From contig JACVTC010000004.1 in assembly GCA_016946835.1 (NCBI GenBank), positions 872,501 to 907,500 on the forward strand: DNA of 35,000 nucleotides, written 5' to 3'. Origin of the DNA: Neocallimastix lanati (nom. inval.) (lineage: Eukaryota > Neocallimastigomycota > Neocallimastigomycetes > Neocallimastigales > Neocallimastigaceae). Shown in pieces: positions 11,129 to 23,700 of the stretch. Under the pieces are notes generated by a model. It worked only from the letters and a program-made list of their open reading frames with translations, was not told the origin of the DNA and ran no database searches. The first letter of the stretch is position 1, and each line of letters starts with the position of its first letter. Position numbers and translations under genes: made by a program.

Positions 11129-12477
11129 TTTTTATTTTTATTTTTTTTTTGGTTTTTAATTTTACTTTTATTTTTATTTAAATAAATAAATTATTTTAAT
11201 AATAAAAATTTTGTTTCAAAATATAAAATTATATATTTATATTTATATATATATATTTTTTTAAATAAACATTATAGAAAACAATTTATAACTCATTATT
11301 TTTAATAAAATTTTAAAATAAGAAAAAATATAAAATATAAAATATAAAAAAAAAAAAAAGAAAAAAAAAGGAATATAAAACTATTATATATAAAAAAAAA
11401 ATTATGTGATACAATATAAAATATGTTTTTTTTTTTTTTTTTTTTTGGTAAAATAAATATATTTAATAATCTTTAAAATAATAATTTTAAATTTTTATTA
11501 ATTTTAATAATATTTTTTATATTTAATTTAATATGGAATAAAAAGTAAAATAAAAAGAAAATTAATAAATTAATAAAAAAAAGATAAAATTTTATTATCA
11601 AAATTGATATAAATTTATGATTTTATTTAGTAAAAAAAGAAAATGTTTAGATAGATCAAGTTTATTATATTAAAAAAATAATAATAATAATAATAAATTA
11701 ATATATTAAACATTTAGTTTTTAAGTAAAAGATAAAAAAAATATTTAATATAATTAATTAATATTTAGTTTTTAAGAAAAAAGATAAAAAAAATATTTAA
11801 ATTAATTTGAGATAAAAAAAATAAAATAAAATAAATTTAAAATAACATATTAAATTTATATAATATATATTATAATGAATTGATTAAAAATAATGAACAA
11901 ATAATATTTCATTGATAAATCAATTCATTTATTTACAATATATTGTAATATATTTTAATATATTTCAAGAAATATTTTAATTATTAAATAATAATCAAAA
12001 AAAAATGAAAAAATAAAAAAAATGAAAATATATATAATAATAAAATGAAAAAAAAAAAAAACATATAAAATAATAAATAATACTAATAATAGTAATAATA
12101 TTTATTATCATAATAAAGTCACTAAATACAATAATTTTGATAAAATTATTTATATTAATATATATAAAATATATAATACTATATTATAATACTTATTCAT
12201 ATATTTGATATTTTAGAGAATATATTTCCATAATTATTAAATGATGATAATTAAATATTAAGGAATCTTTAAAAAAAAAAATAATAGTAATAATATATTG
12301 GTTTCCGAGAATAAATACTTCGATATTCTGTTACCTTTCATTCTTAGTTATTTTATTGGATATCTTAATGACGATGGATGATAGGAATAATAATTCATAA
12401 ATTACTATAAATATAATGTATATATTAACTATATTTTTTTTTAATCATTCTTCTCTTTAATTTTAATAACATGTTTA

Positions 12478-12479
<2 letters not shown>

Positions 12480-12523
<44 letters not shown>
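12480..12523. repeat. Poly(A) homopolymer tract
   Basis: A run of 43-44 A residues with no retroposon sequence recognisable before it. Confidence 0.8.
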
Positions 12524-12525
<2 letters not shown>

Positions 12526-13470
12526 ATAAAATAACTATTTTTTATAGTAATAAAAAAATAATTTTCTATATTATTAATAATAATGTATTTTTAATATTTT
12601 TTTAATGTATCTATTTAATTATAAATATTTATTTATATATTATATAAAGATGTATTATATATATCATTTATATATAATGAATAATTATTATTTAATTTTA
12701 TATTGTATTATATAATTAAAATAAATAATTGATATTATTAAATAAGCAAATAAACATATTTCACATCCCTTTACAGTATTTTAAAATAAAATAAAAAATT
12801 ATAAAAAAAAATAAAATATTTTATAATGTTAATAATTTTTTTTTTTATTTTTTGTATTTGTTTTTATTTCAATTATTTTTTTTTTTTTTGAAACTTTGTG
12901 ATACAATAAATTAAAGTTTTTCAAATCACTTCCATTCATATTAATTTAAACTTTATTTATAATATTTTATGATTTTGATAAAATTTGATGCAGATAAAAA
13001 TTTTATAATAAAAAAAAATTTTTTTTCTTAAATCATATTTAAAGTTATTTAATTTCATTTTTTTTTATTTTATCCTTTCTTTTTCTTTTCTTTTTTTTTT
13101 TTAATAATTTTAATAACGCTTTTTGATAAAACTCAATATTTTATGAATTTTTTTTTTAAGCTAAAATAAAATAAACCATATGGTAAAAACTTTTTTCTAG
13201 TTTAAACTAATATAAAGGGTATTTTTAACAAATATTGGATCTTCAATTATTTAAAGTATATTAATAAATAATTAAAATATTAATAATAATAATATATGAT
13301 TATCTTCTTAATTAACAATTTAATAGATTAATTATCCTAATAATTTTACTGGCTAAAAGTTTTTGATAGGAAAAAAAAATTAACAATTAAAATTTCTTAA
13401 TTGATAAATTATTACAATAATTTGATACATCGTATAAATGTTAACATATATTAAAATATAAATAACTAAT

Positions 13471-13599
<129 letters not shown>

Positions 13600-14615
13600 A
13601 ATAATAATATAAAAACATGAACAATTTTCAATACTATAAGCTTTAGAATTTTTTAAAAATATTAAATAAAAATAAAATACCATAATATAATAAATTTATT
13701 TATAATAAAATTATTTTATAATATTTTTGATAATTACAAAAGAAAATTTTATTGATATTATTTTAAAATTTATAATTTATATTTAAAAAGGCAAATTTCT
13801 TTACTATAATTTCATCATTTATAATATTTGAAATGAACAATAGTTCCTTTCCATTAAAATGCAAATTATATAATTTATTATTAAAAAAAAAAAAATAAAA
13901 AAACTTATTAAACATTAAATTTCATCATCTAAATGAGATTTCATATGTAATTAAAATAAGCAAAATATATTATTAAAATATTTAAAAAATAATATTAATA
14001 ATAAAACAGAAAAAAAAAATTAAATCAAAATTTATTTGTTATTTAAAAAATACTTGATTATTACATTGTAAATAATAATTTATAAAAAAAAAATAACAAA
14101 AATACTTTTAAGTGTTTTTATTTTTGTTAGTAAAGATAAAAATAAAAATATTAAATATAGATTTTTTTTTACTTAATAACTTTATTAATGTTACTTTAAA
14201 TTTTATTCTTTTTATTTGTAAAATTTTTATATTATATATAATTTATATTGGTAATATATGAAATTTTTTTATATTATTAAATTGGTTTATATATATTTAT
14301 ATAGTATAATTTATTATCAGAAAAAAACAATAAATCACATAAACATTAATTTTCAATTTTATAATAATGTTTCTTGTTTTAATTAAAGTAACCAAAATAT
14401 ATATTATAATTATATTATATTATTTAATTTTATTTTATATTATTTAAATAGTGTCATCGTTTCAATTGTAAAATAATATATGATAGATTAAAATATATTA
14501 ATAAAATTTTAAAAAGTTACATAATTATATATTTAAAAGTACACTTAATAAACCAATATGGTTAGATTAATTCATTTTAATGGATTATCCATTAAATATT
14601 TTTAAAGGTATAAAT

Positions 14616-14826
14616 TAAATATTAAATAAAATATTCATAAATGAATTATCACAATTATAAACATTCAATTTTTAATCAAATCTATAAAAATCTATTTATT
14701 TAAAATAATTGTTTAATATAAATATTAAATAAAATATTCATAAATGAATTATCACAATTATAAACATTCAATTTTTAATCAAATCTATAAAAATCTATTT
14801 ATTTAAAATAATTGTTTAATATAAAT
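14616..14826. repeat. Tandem duplication, period 103 bp, two copies
   Basis: The block starting TAAATATTAAATAAAATATT and ending GTTTAATATAAAT is repeated exactly, at 14616-14723 and 14719-14826. It includes the non-simple segment ATGAATTATCACAATTATAA. No differences were seen between the copies, so the duplication is recent. There is no coding frame. Confidence 0.9.
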
Positions 14827-15089
14827 TTTAATAAAGCATAATAAATATAAAAATGAATATAATAATAATAATATAAAAATAATTAATAATAAAGATTAAT
14901 AATAGAATATTTATTATATAGGAAATGGAAGATAATAAAATTTTTATTAAAATTTTATTATACTTCCTTTTTTTTTTTTTTTTCTTTTCTTTTTTTTTTT
15001 TTTATATAAAAATTTTCAATAATTTTCATAATTTTTTATTATTAGACAAATAAATTTTTTTATTAATTATTTTAATTGTATTCATAATA

Positions 15090-15545
15090 ATACTCTTTCC
15101 AGTTTTCACCCTGGTAGTTAGTATTCTGGATTAACACACTTATATGGTTTTTTGGATCCAGTACCTCCAGAATTTATATGGGGCGATTTTCATCCTTCCA
15201 GGGTGTTTTTCTCTATAAATAAAGTTAGTAAGTTAGCATTCCCTCGCCATAGTAAGTATTCCTGCCACTAGATCATATAATTACTAGTTCAGAGAACATT
15301 TGATCTGTGAAAAAATTAATGTAGTTGTTCCTCCCTCAATAATAATTCAAGAGATCACTGAAAAGAAGCCCGTCGTATAAAGCGACATATAGGGAATATC
15401 TTTCTTATTAGTTTTGCTTAGGGAGAGGTCATCGTCGACCCAGAATAGGTATGACAAAGAATCTAACGAGAGTCTGATACATTTAAGGGAGAGAGTGGAG
15501 GTCCTATTGTCCTCCTCTCTCGTTAATCCCTGTCTAAATGTATAT
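15090..15545. ncRNA. GC-richer island with nested inverted repeats: candidate structured RNA or foldback element
   Basis: This stretch of about 450 bp is clearly richer in G and C than its flanks but has stops in every frame. Two nested arms sit at its left: CACCCTGG (15107-15114) with CCAGGGTG (15198-15205), enclosing ATTCTGGA (15123-15130) with TCCAGAAT (15166-15173). At its right, ATACATTTA (15477-15485) pairs with TAAATGTAT (15535-15543), and between them AGGGA/TCCCT and GAGAG..GGAGG/CCTCC..CTCTC pair. Nested exact pairings suggest selection on RNA structure, or an old foldback transposon. I looked for spliceosomal RNA, U3, SRP and RNase P signatures and recognised none. Strand is undetermined. 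Confidence 0.4.
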
Positions 15546-15659
15546 ATATATATTTATTGTTTGGAAGAGAGGATAATTAATATAATTTTATTTATTTTTT
15601 TTTTCATTTCAATATACTTGTATTTTATTCATTTTTTAATATAAAGTATTAACCTTCAT

Positions 15660-15826
15660 ATTGTTTATTTATCATTTTACTGTTTATATATTAATATAAA
15701 AGTATTTTTATGTTAACAATAATAATAATAATAAGAATAAGAATAATAAAATAATAAAATAATAAAGTAATTATTGTTTAGTTATCATTTTACTGTTTAT
15801 ATATTAATATAAAAGTATTTTTATGT

Positions 15827-15829
<3 letters not shown>
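15660..15829. repeat. 57-bp direct repeat separated by AAT-rich spacer
   Basis: 15660-15716 and 15773-15829 are the same 57 bp (starting ATTGTTTA, ending TTTTTATGTTAA) with one difference (T/G at 15668/15781). The 56-bp spacer is AAT/AAG-type microsatellite. More AAT and AAATAAT repeats follow to about 15960. Confidence 0.85.
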
Positions 15830-15857
<28 letters not shown>

Positions 15858-15959
15858 TAATAATAATAATAAATAATATTAATAAATAATAATAATAAAT
15901 AATAATAATAATAATAAATAATATTAATAAATAATAATATTAATAATAAATAATAATAA

Positions 15960-16796
15960 TACATGATATAAAACAAATATGTGTAGTAACATATTTGTAT
16001 ATTTAATAATAATTATTAAATATTAAATATATATCTTTTTGATAATTATTTTATTTTATTTTATTTCAATATGTATTATTATAATTATAATAATTATAAT
16101 ACTTTAATTCATATAAAATTTATATAGTTCTATATATTAGAACATATAATTAATATATTACCTATTTCTTATAAATAGATTAAATTATTTATATTAGAAA
16201 TAGAGGACTCTTGTAAAAATTTTAGGAATTAGAATTATTATTTTAATTGTAAGAATATTATAATTTTATTAATAAAATTTACTAAACTACCATTATTTAA
16301 AACCCATTATAAATTATTGCACATAAAAGTCCTGCATATCATACATATTGTCACGTTATTAATCACGAAATTTTTTTTGACATAATTTATTATTATTATA
16401 TTATTCAATATATATTAAAATAAGTTTATTTCTTTAATTTGATTGGTGATATGTTGATGATTACTATATGTGATCAGTTCAATTTTTAAAAAATCGTTTA
16501 CTCCCTCTTTGCTATTATTTAATTAAATAGTCTAGGTAATTTTATGAAAAATTTTATTTAATGGATTGATGAATGAATGTTTGATAGAATTGTTTTATTG
16601 TTATATTTATTAGGATATTATGAATGTTGGAAAAAATAATAACTATATGAAATTGTTCAATAAATTTTTTGAGAGATAATTTTAATGATTCATCCATCAT
16701 TAAATTTACAAATTTTAAAATATTTTATTATCATAGTTATTGAAGTATTAATGAATTTTTTTTAATATCAAAATTGTTATTAATATAGTAGTCACA
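15960..16796. other. AT-rich region upstream of eL32
   Basis: No gene seen. It must hold the eL32 promoter and leader. The sequence just before the start codon (TTAATATAG, then TAGTCACA) looks like a splice acceptor, so an intron in the 5' UTR is possible, but no specific donor can be chosen. Confidence 0.45.
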
Positions 16797-17298
16797 ATGG
16801 TTACTCCAATCAACAAGACCAAGATTGTTAAGAAGCACACCACTAAATTCTTCCGTCATCAATCCGACCGTTTCAAGAGAGTTGATGTAATTAATATTAA
16901 TAAAAAATTTTATAATTTTATATAAAGTATTTAACATAGTAATATTAAAAGTCGTGATAATTATATAAACATTTATAAAATAATAGGCCTCATGGAGAAA
17001 ACCAAAAGGTATTGATGGTGTCGTTCGTAGACGTTTCCGTGGTACCATTAGAATGCCAAAGATCGGTTACGGATCTAACAAGAAGACCCGCGATCTTATG
17101 CCAAATGGTTTCAAGAAGTTCGTTGTTTCCAATGTTAAGGATTTAGAACTTTTACTTATGCACAACCGTACTTACGCTGCTGAAATCGCTCACAACGTTT
17201 CTTCTAAGAAGAGAATTGAAATTGTCGAACGTGCTAAGCAATTAAACGTTAAGGTTACTAACGCCCAAGCTCGTGTTAGAACTCAAGATAATGAATAA
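16797..17298 (+). CDS. RPL32: 60S ribosomal protein eL32 (RPL32)
   Basis: A component of the large cytosolic ribosomal subunit. Exon 1 (16797-16886) encodes [20 protein letters not shown] and [10 protein letters not shown]. After a 100-bp AT-rich GT..AG intron, exon 2 (16987-17298) resumes in phase 0 with [20 protein letters not shown] and continues through [40 protein letters not shown] to RVRTQDNE. The total of 133 aa is the usual eL32 length, and the [19 protein letters not shown] and AEIAHNVS motifs are the family's most conserved. The exons use G/C-ending codons (AAG, CGT, AAC, GTC) far more than other genes in the window, as expected for a very highly expressed gene. It is followed 1.3 kb downstream by a second ribosomal protein gene in the same orientation. 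Confidence 0.97.
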
Positions 17299-18169
17299 AT
17301 TATTCAATAAATTATTCTTATTTTATGGACAAAAATTGTTAAAATCCTTAATAAAGTATTGTGACTTTTTTTAAAAATAATAAATTATCCAAAATTTTGT
17401 TATGAATATTGAATTCAGTGTAAGATTGTCGTTAATGAAAATTTTATAAAATTTATAATATGTAAATTTAGACAATAATTACCAATGAAAAAAGAAATAA
17501 ATTTCAGGATTTATTTGAAATGAATAATTCAAAAAACAATTAAGGTGAAAAAATTAAATATTGGTATGTATATAATAAGGGTATTTCGGTCCTAAAAATA
17601 AAGTAAAATGGTGATTTTTGAATTTGGAAATATAAATATTTTGGGTAAAATATTAACAAAACTATATGAATTTATAAATATGCACAAGGAAAATATAGTT
17701 TAATAAATAAATTCATTATTAAGGGAGTTTTAAGATAATATTGGAAAAGAATTATTTATTATAAAAATTAAAATTAAAGTGTTTTTTTTAAGAAAAAAAA
17801 AGATTTGTTTCATATTTAATTTTATTATAAATAATATTTTGTAAAGAAAAAAAATACAATAAGGTTAATTATTTTTTATAATTAATGATTATAAAAAAAT
17901 AACTATTTTATAATTTTTATTTAATTATAAGTTTTTAATTAAATTTTCAAAATATATTTTTATTAAAAAAATAATTATATAAGAAAAGAATTACTATTAA
18001 AAAGTAGTTTAGTTCTAATTATACTATTATTATTTTTTAACTAAAATAATTAAAAATTTTTATTTTATTATAGCAGTAAAAATTAAAGAATTTATATTGA
18101 AGTACGCGATTTTACTACTATTATTACTATTATAATATGCTTACTTAATAATTATAATATGCTTAAAAT
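17299..18169. other. Spacer between eL32 and the MITE-like element
   Basis: No gene seen. The first 60-100 bases should carry the eL32 3' UTR; ATTCAATAAATTATTC soon after the stop offers an AATAAA-type polyadenylation signal. The rest is AT-rich without reading frames. Confidence 0.55.
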
Positions 18170-18346
18170 GGGAGTGTTGCATTTCGCCAAATTGAAAATT
18201 ATTAATTAAATATATATATATATAAAATTAAAATTAAATATTATTAAATAAAAACAAGTTTAAAAAAGAATATTTTAATTTTTATTTAATTATATATATC
18301 AATATTCTATGTGGCGAAATGCAACCTGGCGAAATGCAATTCTCCC
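18170..18346. mobile_element. MITE-like element, copy 1 (about 177 bp)
   Basis: Non-coding element with terminal inverted repeats: left GGGAGTGTTGCATTTCGCC (18170-18188) and, read on the other strand, right GGGAGAATTGCATTTCGCC, 17 of 19 identical. The right end carries a second tandem copy of GGCGAAATGCAA just inside. The AT-rich core shares AAATTGAAAATTA, AAATTAAATATTATTAA and TATCAATATTC with the copy at 27604. The class is unknown. The target duplication cannot be fixed here because the flanks are AT-rich (TTATAAT-type matches exist further out). Confidence 0.7.
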
Positions 18347-18596
18347 CCGTTTATAATATAATATATATTAATTTTTATTACTTTTTTAAAAATAATTTTT
18401 AAATTTAACGTAACCCTTAATTTTGATATATTTAGAATTTATTGGTCAATGTAATAAACTTTATTAAATATAATTGGTTAATTATTCTTGTGAAAAATCA
18501 ATTTATCAAAAGCTAATTTCTGTGAAACATTTTTTCTCTCTCTTACCAAATATCAATTTATTGTTCATATTAAATTAAATTGATTAATAGTCCAAA

Positions 18597-19685
18597 ATGA
18601 CTTTCGAAAAGGTGAAAATTGTTGAAATAATATATATTAAAGCTCTTGAATTTATTTCTTATGGAATATTAAATAAAATTAAAGTTTAAATTAAATGTTA
18701 ATGGAATACAAAGTAAAGTAGTGTTAATTAGTGATTATAGAGTAGTAATTTAGGCAAAAGAGAGAGAGCAATCTACGTTTTTAAGTTGTTATAGTACATT
18801 TGTATTATTTATTTTTTAATGGATGAATCATTTATAAATAAAAATCATTATCCGTTAATATTCATAATATTTGATGAATACAATTGATTCCATATAGAAA
18901 TTAAAAATTTATTTTCCTTGGTTTTTTTAGTGTCGTAGAAAAAATCAAGAGGGTTTTAGTACAAACTAAAAACAAAAATAATAATAAAAATAAAATATTA
19001 TATAATATACCTATATAATATTATATAATTTAATAAAATTATGAAACTAGTTATTAATGTAATAATTGTTATTATTATAAATTAATATATTTAGCAAATC
19101 GTCATTGACGCCAAGGGTCACCTTATGGGTCGTTTAGCTTCCATTGTTGCTAAGGAACTTCTTAAGGGTCAAAACATCGTTGTTGTTCGTTGTGAAGAAC
19201 TTGCTATCAGTGGTCCATACTTCAGAAACAAGTTAAGATTCCAACGTTACTTCCACAAATCTTGTGTCTTCAACCCAGCTCGTGGTCCATTCCACTTCCG
19301 TGCTCCATCTAGAATGTTCTATCATGTTGTTCGTGGTATGGTTCCACACAAGACTGCTCGTGGTACTGCTGCCATGGAACGTCTTAAGGTCTTCGATGGT
19401 ATCCCAGCTCCATACGATAAGCTTAAGAGAAACGTTGTCCCAGAAGCTCTTCGTGTTCTCCGTCTTAAGCCAGGACGTAAGTACACTGCTCTTAAGAGAG
19501 TTAGCAGTGAATTCGGTTGGAAGTACCAAGATGTCGTTGAAAAGCTTGAAGCTAAGCGTAAGGTCAAGGCCCAAGCTTACTATGAAAAGAAGAAGGCTGT
19601 CCTTAACCTTAAGGCTAAGGCTGTTGAAAATGCTAATGCTTCCTTAAAGTCTGTTAACGAAACCATCGCTAAGTTTGGTTACTAA
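18597..19685 (+). CDS. RPL13A: 60S ribosomal protein uL13 (RPL13A / yeast Rpl16)
   Basis: A component of the large cytosolic subunit near the exit tunnel. Exon 1 has only five codons (18597-18611, MTFEK). A 483-bp intron (donor GTGAAA at 18612, acceptor TTTAG ending at 19094) is followed by exon 2 (19095-19685), which continues [20 protein letters not shown]. Total 201 aa, matching the family. Visible motifs include [61 protein letters not shown] and [12 protein letters not shown]. The short first exon was chosen because fungal homologues begin [16 protein letters not shown] or similar, which the junction reproduces. Starting at the ATG at 19125 would delete the conserved VIDAKGHL strand. Codon use is strongly biased to G/C-ending codons, like eL32. 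The long intron shows no convincing box C/D or H/ACA snoRNA. Confidence 0.95.
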
Positions 19686-20035
19686 GCATCCTGATTTTTG
19701 AATTTTTATTTTAGTAAGTTTAGTTTTATTAAAATGGAGAATTTTTGAAAGTCTTGTAATTTAATATAATATTTATTATAATATTAATAAAAAATATATA
19801 TATAAAAAAAAGTTTTTTTTATTTTTTTTTGTAAATGATTTAATATCTATGTGTGTGTGTTTATATGTTCAAAACGAAGTTTGCTAATTGAAATTTTATT
19901 TTATGAGTTGAAATTATTATTATTATGAGTAAATTTTATCCATATGGATTAAATAGGTGTGAATATTTTTTTGAGTAATTTAATTTTGTAGTACTATTTA
20001 TTTTTTTTTTTTTTTTTTTTTATTTTTAAATCTTT
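19686..20035. other. uL13 3' flank and LINE insertion site
   Basis: No gene seen. AT-rich, with a short TGTGTGTGT run near 19850 and a T run at about 20000-20022. It ends at the left target-site copy of the LINE. Confidence 0.55.
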
Positions 20036-20047
20036 ATTACAATTTAA

Positions 20048-20701
20048 CTAATTACAGCTTTCTGTGATTCTGATGATAATCAATAGTTATCCTTTCTAAA
20101 GTGGCTTCTAGTACGAAGAGAGAAATCTGGAATACTGGAAGACTGTAGAAAGTGAACTTGACGTTCTATAATGTCTTAAACTGGATATGTAGTAACATTG
20201 GAGTTGTACAATTAATAATATCATGTAGTTTCTACATATTATCATTGTAATGAATCTATTGTATTTTTTACTTTAGCATTATTTTGTATATGTTTTTTTC
20301 TATAGTATTATTTATACTCTCATGTAGCTATTGTAAAATGGAAATGTAGGAGATTGATTCACTCCAAAGCTTGTGTTTGAGACATTATTTAACGGATGGG
20401 AATCTTTTTATAGTTTTTCACAACTATTATTTCATTAACATTTAAATTTTATATTATATATGATTATTTTACAGAAATTTTACATAAAACAGGAATTTAT
20501 AATTGAAAATCATTAATTAAAACTAGTCAACACAAAAAGAAAGAAAAACAAACAAGTTTTAGCAAACAATATACACGAAAGAGAAGACAACAGCAATAAA
20601 TTTTTATTTTTTTTTTAATTTTTTAATTTTTACTAATTTTATTTTTTTATTTTTTTATTACACTTACTTTTTATTAATATAGATAAGTTTTTTATTTTAT
20701 T
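20048..20701 (+). promoter_or_regulatory. LINE 5' UTR, likely containing its internal promoter
   Basis: This 654-bp leader between the target duplication and the start codon has a GC-richer first half (about 20053-20400) and an A/T-rich second half. Full-length LINEs carry their promoter here. No specific promoter motif was recognised, and no ORF1 frame exists in it. Confidence 0.5.
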
Positions 20702-23700
20702 ATGTCAACTATACGAAGAGGTTTGCGACTTTATGGTCCTGACCATGATAAATTTGTTTTAATTTTCATTCATGATCTTGAATCTTGGACTGAAAGTAGA
20801 CTATGGGAATTTTTAAGCAAAAAGATATCAAATTGTAATGAAGTTGTTCATGGAATCGTTAAAAAACACTATATTAATATGGAAAACTACTTCATCCTAA
20901 GAGTTAACTATAATAATTGTACGGATTATTTGAAGGTTATTTATTTGATTACTAAGCACTTACCTGTTAAAAGAATTAAATGGAAGATTACTTCAAGGAT
21001 ACGCACATTTAGTAATGTTAATCATAATAGAACCAGGTATTATTCTGAACCCTCAATCCCCATCTCTGAAAGCCTCCTGTATGCTAACCCTTTCTCGAAT
21101 ACTAAATATTTCAACCTCTGTATTAGCTGGAACATAAATGGTTGGAATTCTGAAAAACGTGACGGATTTACCAATTTTAATTCAATCTTTAATCCTATTT
21201 GTATTTGTCTTCAAGAAGTCGGTAATAGTTCATTCCTTAACTCCTTTTCTAACTCATCCTGCCAATTCACTAATGATGATTTTGAATATAGATATATACT
21301 CTCAGTAAATATATTCTCTTTTTGGGGTGTCAGATGTTCTTTAGGGAACATTTACATCCCTAGCAAAAAACACAAAGACTCTAGAGAAAAAGCGGAAACT
21401 GATTTTGCTAATTGGCTCAAGAACCATCAGAATAACCCTTCGGCTATTGTTGGTGATTTCAACATGACTAAGCAACAACTCAAAGATCTTATTCTTAGAA
21501 TTTCCCCTCAATGGTTTGTTATGGATATGGTTGGTCATCAATTTACTTGGTCTAATGGTGGAAAGAAATCTTGTATTGATTTTATAGTAGTGAACGATAA
21601 ATTAAGAAATTATCTGAATATTGCTTCTGTATGCTACTCTTTTAATGACATCTCTGACCATTTACCACTTATTCTTTCTTGTAAAAAAATATCTCCTGAT
21701 GGTTTTGTTACTCCCCCTCGGGATAAACAAATTAAGTGGTCTAATCGAATTTGTAGGGATAAACGTGAAGCAATCTTCTCTCATAATAAATTCACATGTT
21801 TACTGGATGAATTTGAACATAATGATAATCTAGACTCTAATACAATGGTTAAAAAACTTCTTGACACAGCAAATAAAATAGGCAATGACATTCAAGCAAG
21901 AGTTCCTACAAATTTACAGGGTTCAGCGTTCCATTGTCCTGCTTATATTAAGAAATTATCACATGAAAAACATTTATTTTATAAAAGGATTAAAAATTTT
22001 AAACTTCGTAATGATTTGTCAAATCTTCAAGAATTTTGTGATCTCTCAAAAGAATATAGAGTTCTTTCTGATTATATCATTAGTATTAAAAGAAATATTA
22101 GGAATATTAGATTTAAAAATTTGATTCATTCCATCGGCGAATGTTTCTTAAAAAATGATGCCCAGCGTGGTTGGTCTGGACTTAAGAAAATTTCTAAACC
22201 TTCTTACTCTCCTTCCCAATCACCTGTATACATTAAAGATAAAGAAGGTAATGTTCTAGTATCCCAAGAAGATCAACTCAATCGTTTTGCAGAACACTAT
22301 GAAGAACTTGCTTCTGATATAACTGGTCACAGTCTTAATGAAAATTATTGGAAAAGAATACTTAATAATTCTTCTACTCCTCAGGAATCATGGGATATTA
22401 ATCAACCTATTTCCATGTCAGAGATTCATTCAACTGTTCTTTCAATGAAAAATAACAAAGCACCTGGTCCTGATGGTATACCTACAGAATTTTTTAAAGC
22501 ATTTTTTAATTCTGAGAGTAGAAATTCTTCTCAGGATGACTCTAATCAAGAGGTTACTTATTCCGATTGTGCAAAGTGTCTGTTATTACTATTTAATAAA
22601 ATTTGGGATGGTGACTTTCCTAATGAATGGAACTCTGCTTCTATTGTTTCTATTCCTAAAAAAGGGGATCTTTCAGATTGTAATAATTATCGTGGTATTT
22701 CACTCATCAATGTAGGTTTAAAAATTCTATCAAAAATTGTCACTAAAAGAATATCGGACTATGCTTTTTCTAATGGAATAATTAGACCAGAACAGTTTGG
22801 TTTTAGAAATAAAGAAGAATGTATTAGTTTATTTGTATCCATTCGTGAAATTTGTCAAAGAAGAAAATTTAAGGATAAATTTACCTTTCTTGCCTTTCTT
22901 GACCTTAAAAAAGCTTATGATTCAGTTCCAATTTACAATATACTTACTAAACTAAATAATCTTGGTATTCGTGGTAAATGCCTTCAATTCATTACTAATC
23001 TATACCTTACCTCGAAAGCTCGTGCAAACTTTAATGGTAAACTTTCAAAAGAATTTCCAATACACCGTGGTGTTCGCCAAGGGTGTCCTCTCTCACCTAT
23101 TTTATTCAATATATTTATCAATGATATTTTTGATAAATGTAAAAGTTATGGTGTGATTACTGAAAAGAAAAAGTGTTGTGGTGGATTATTTGCTGATGAT
23201 ATTGTATTATTAGCTCCTACAAAATCTTCACTTAAAAACCTTTTGAATATTGCTCATGATTGGGGTATTAAAAATGAAATGACCTTTGGAATCAATAAAT
23301 GCGCTACACTAGTTGTTAAACCAAAGAATTTTATTCCTTCAAGACATTATGAAAATCCTACATTTAGACTTGGTATGAACTATATACCAAGCACTAATCA
23401 ATATACATATCTTGGTATACCTTTTAATGAATCGTTGGATTTAAAACCTATTATTGCTAAGATGAACAGTAAAATTAATTATACAGTTAACTCTTTCTTT
23501 AGTTTTTTAACCAATAGGAATGTTCCTTTCTACTTTAAAACTCGTATACTAGTTTCTTTTGTCCTTAGCTCAGTTCTTTATTATGCTCCCTTACTTGGTT
23601 CAAATAAAAAGAATACTGAAAAAGCTCAAACTGCTTTTAATCGAGGTTTGTACTGGAGTTTCGGGTTTAAAAATAAAACCTCCAATACTTCAATTTACAA

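Noticed and set aside
15414-15644. 76-codon frame in the structured island
   Set aside because: No family resemblance; its second half runs into TA and T repeats, and it overlaps the inverted-repeat arms.
18612-19094. snoRNA in the uL13 intron (as in vertebrates)
   Set aside because: GATGA-like strings occur, but no paired C and D boxes with a terminal stem.
19233-19574. Long antisense and shifted frames inside uL13
   Set aside because: Shadows of the biased codon use of the real gene; no homology and they overlap it completely.
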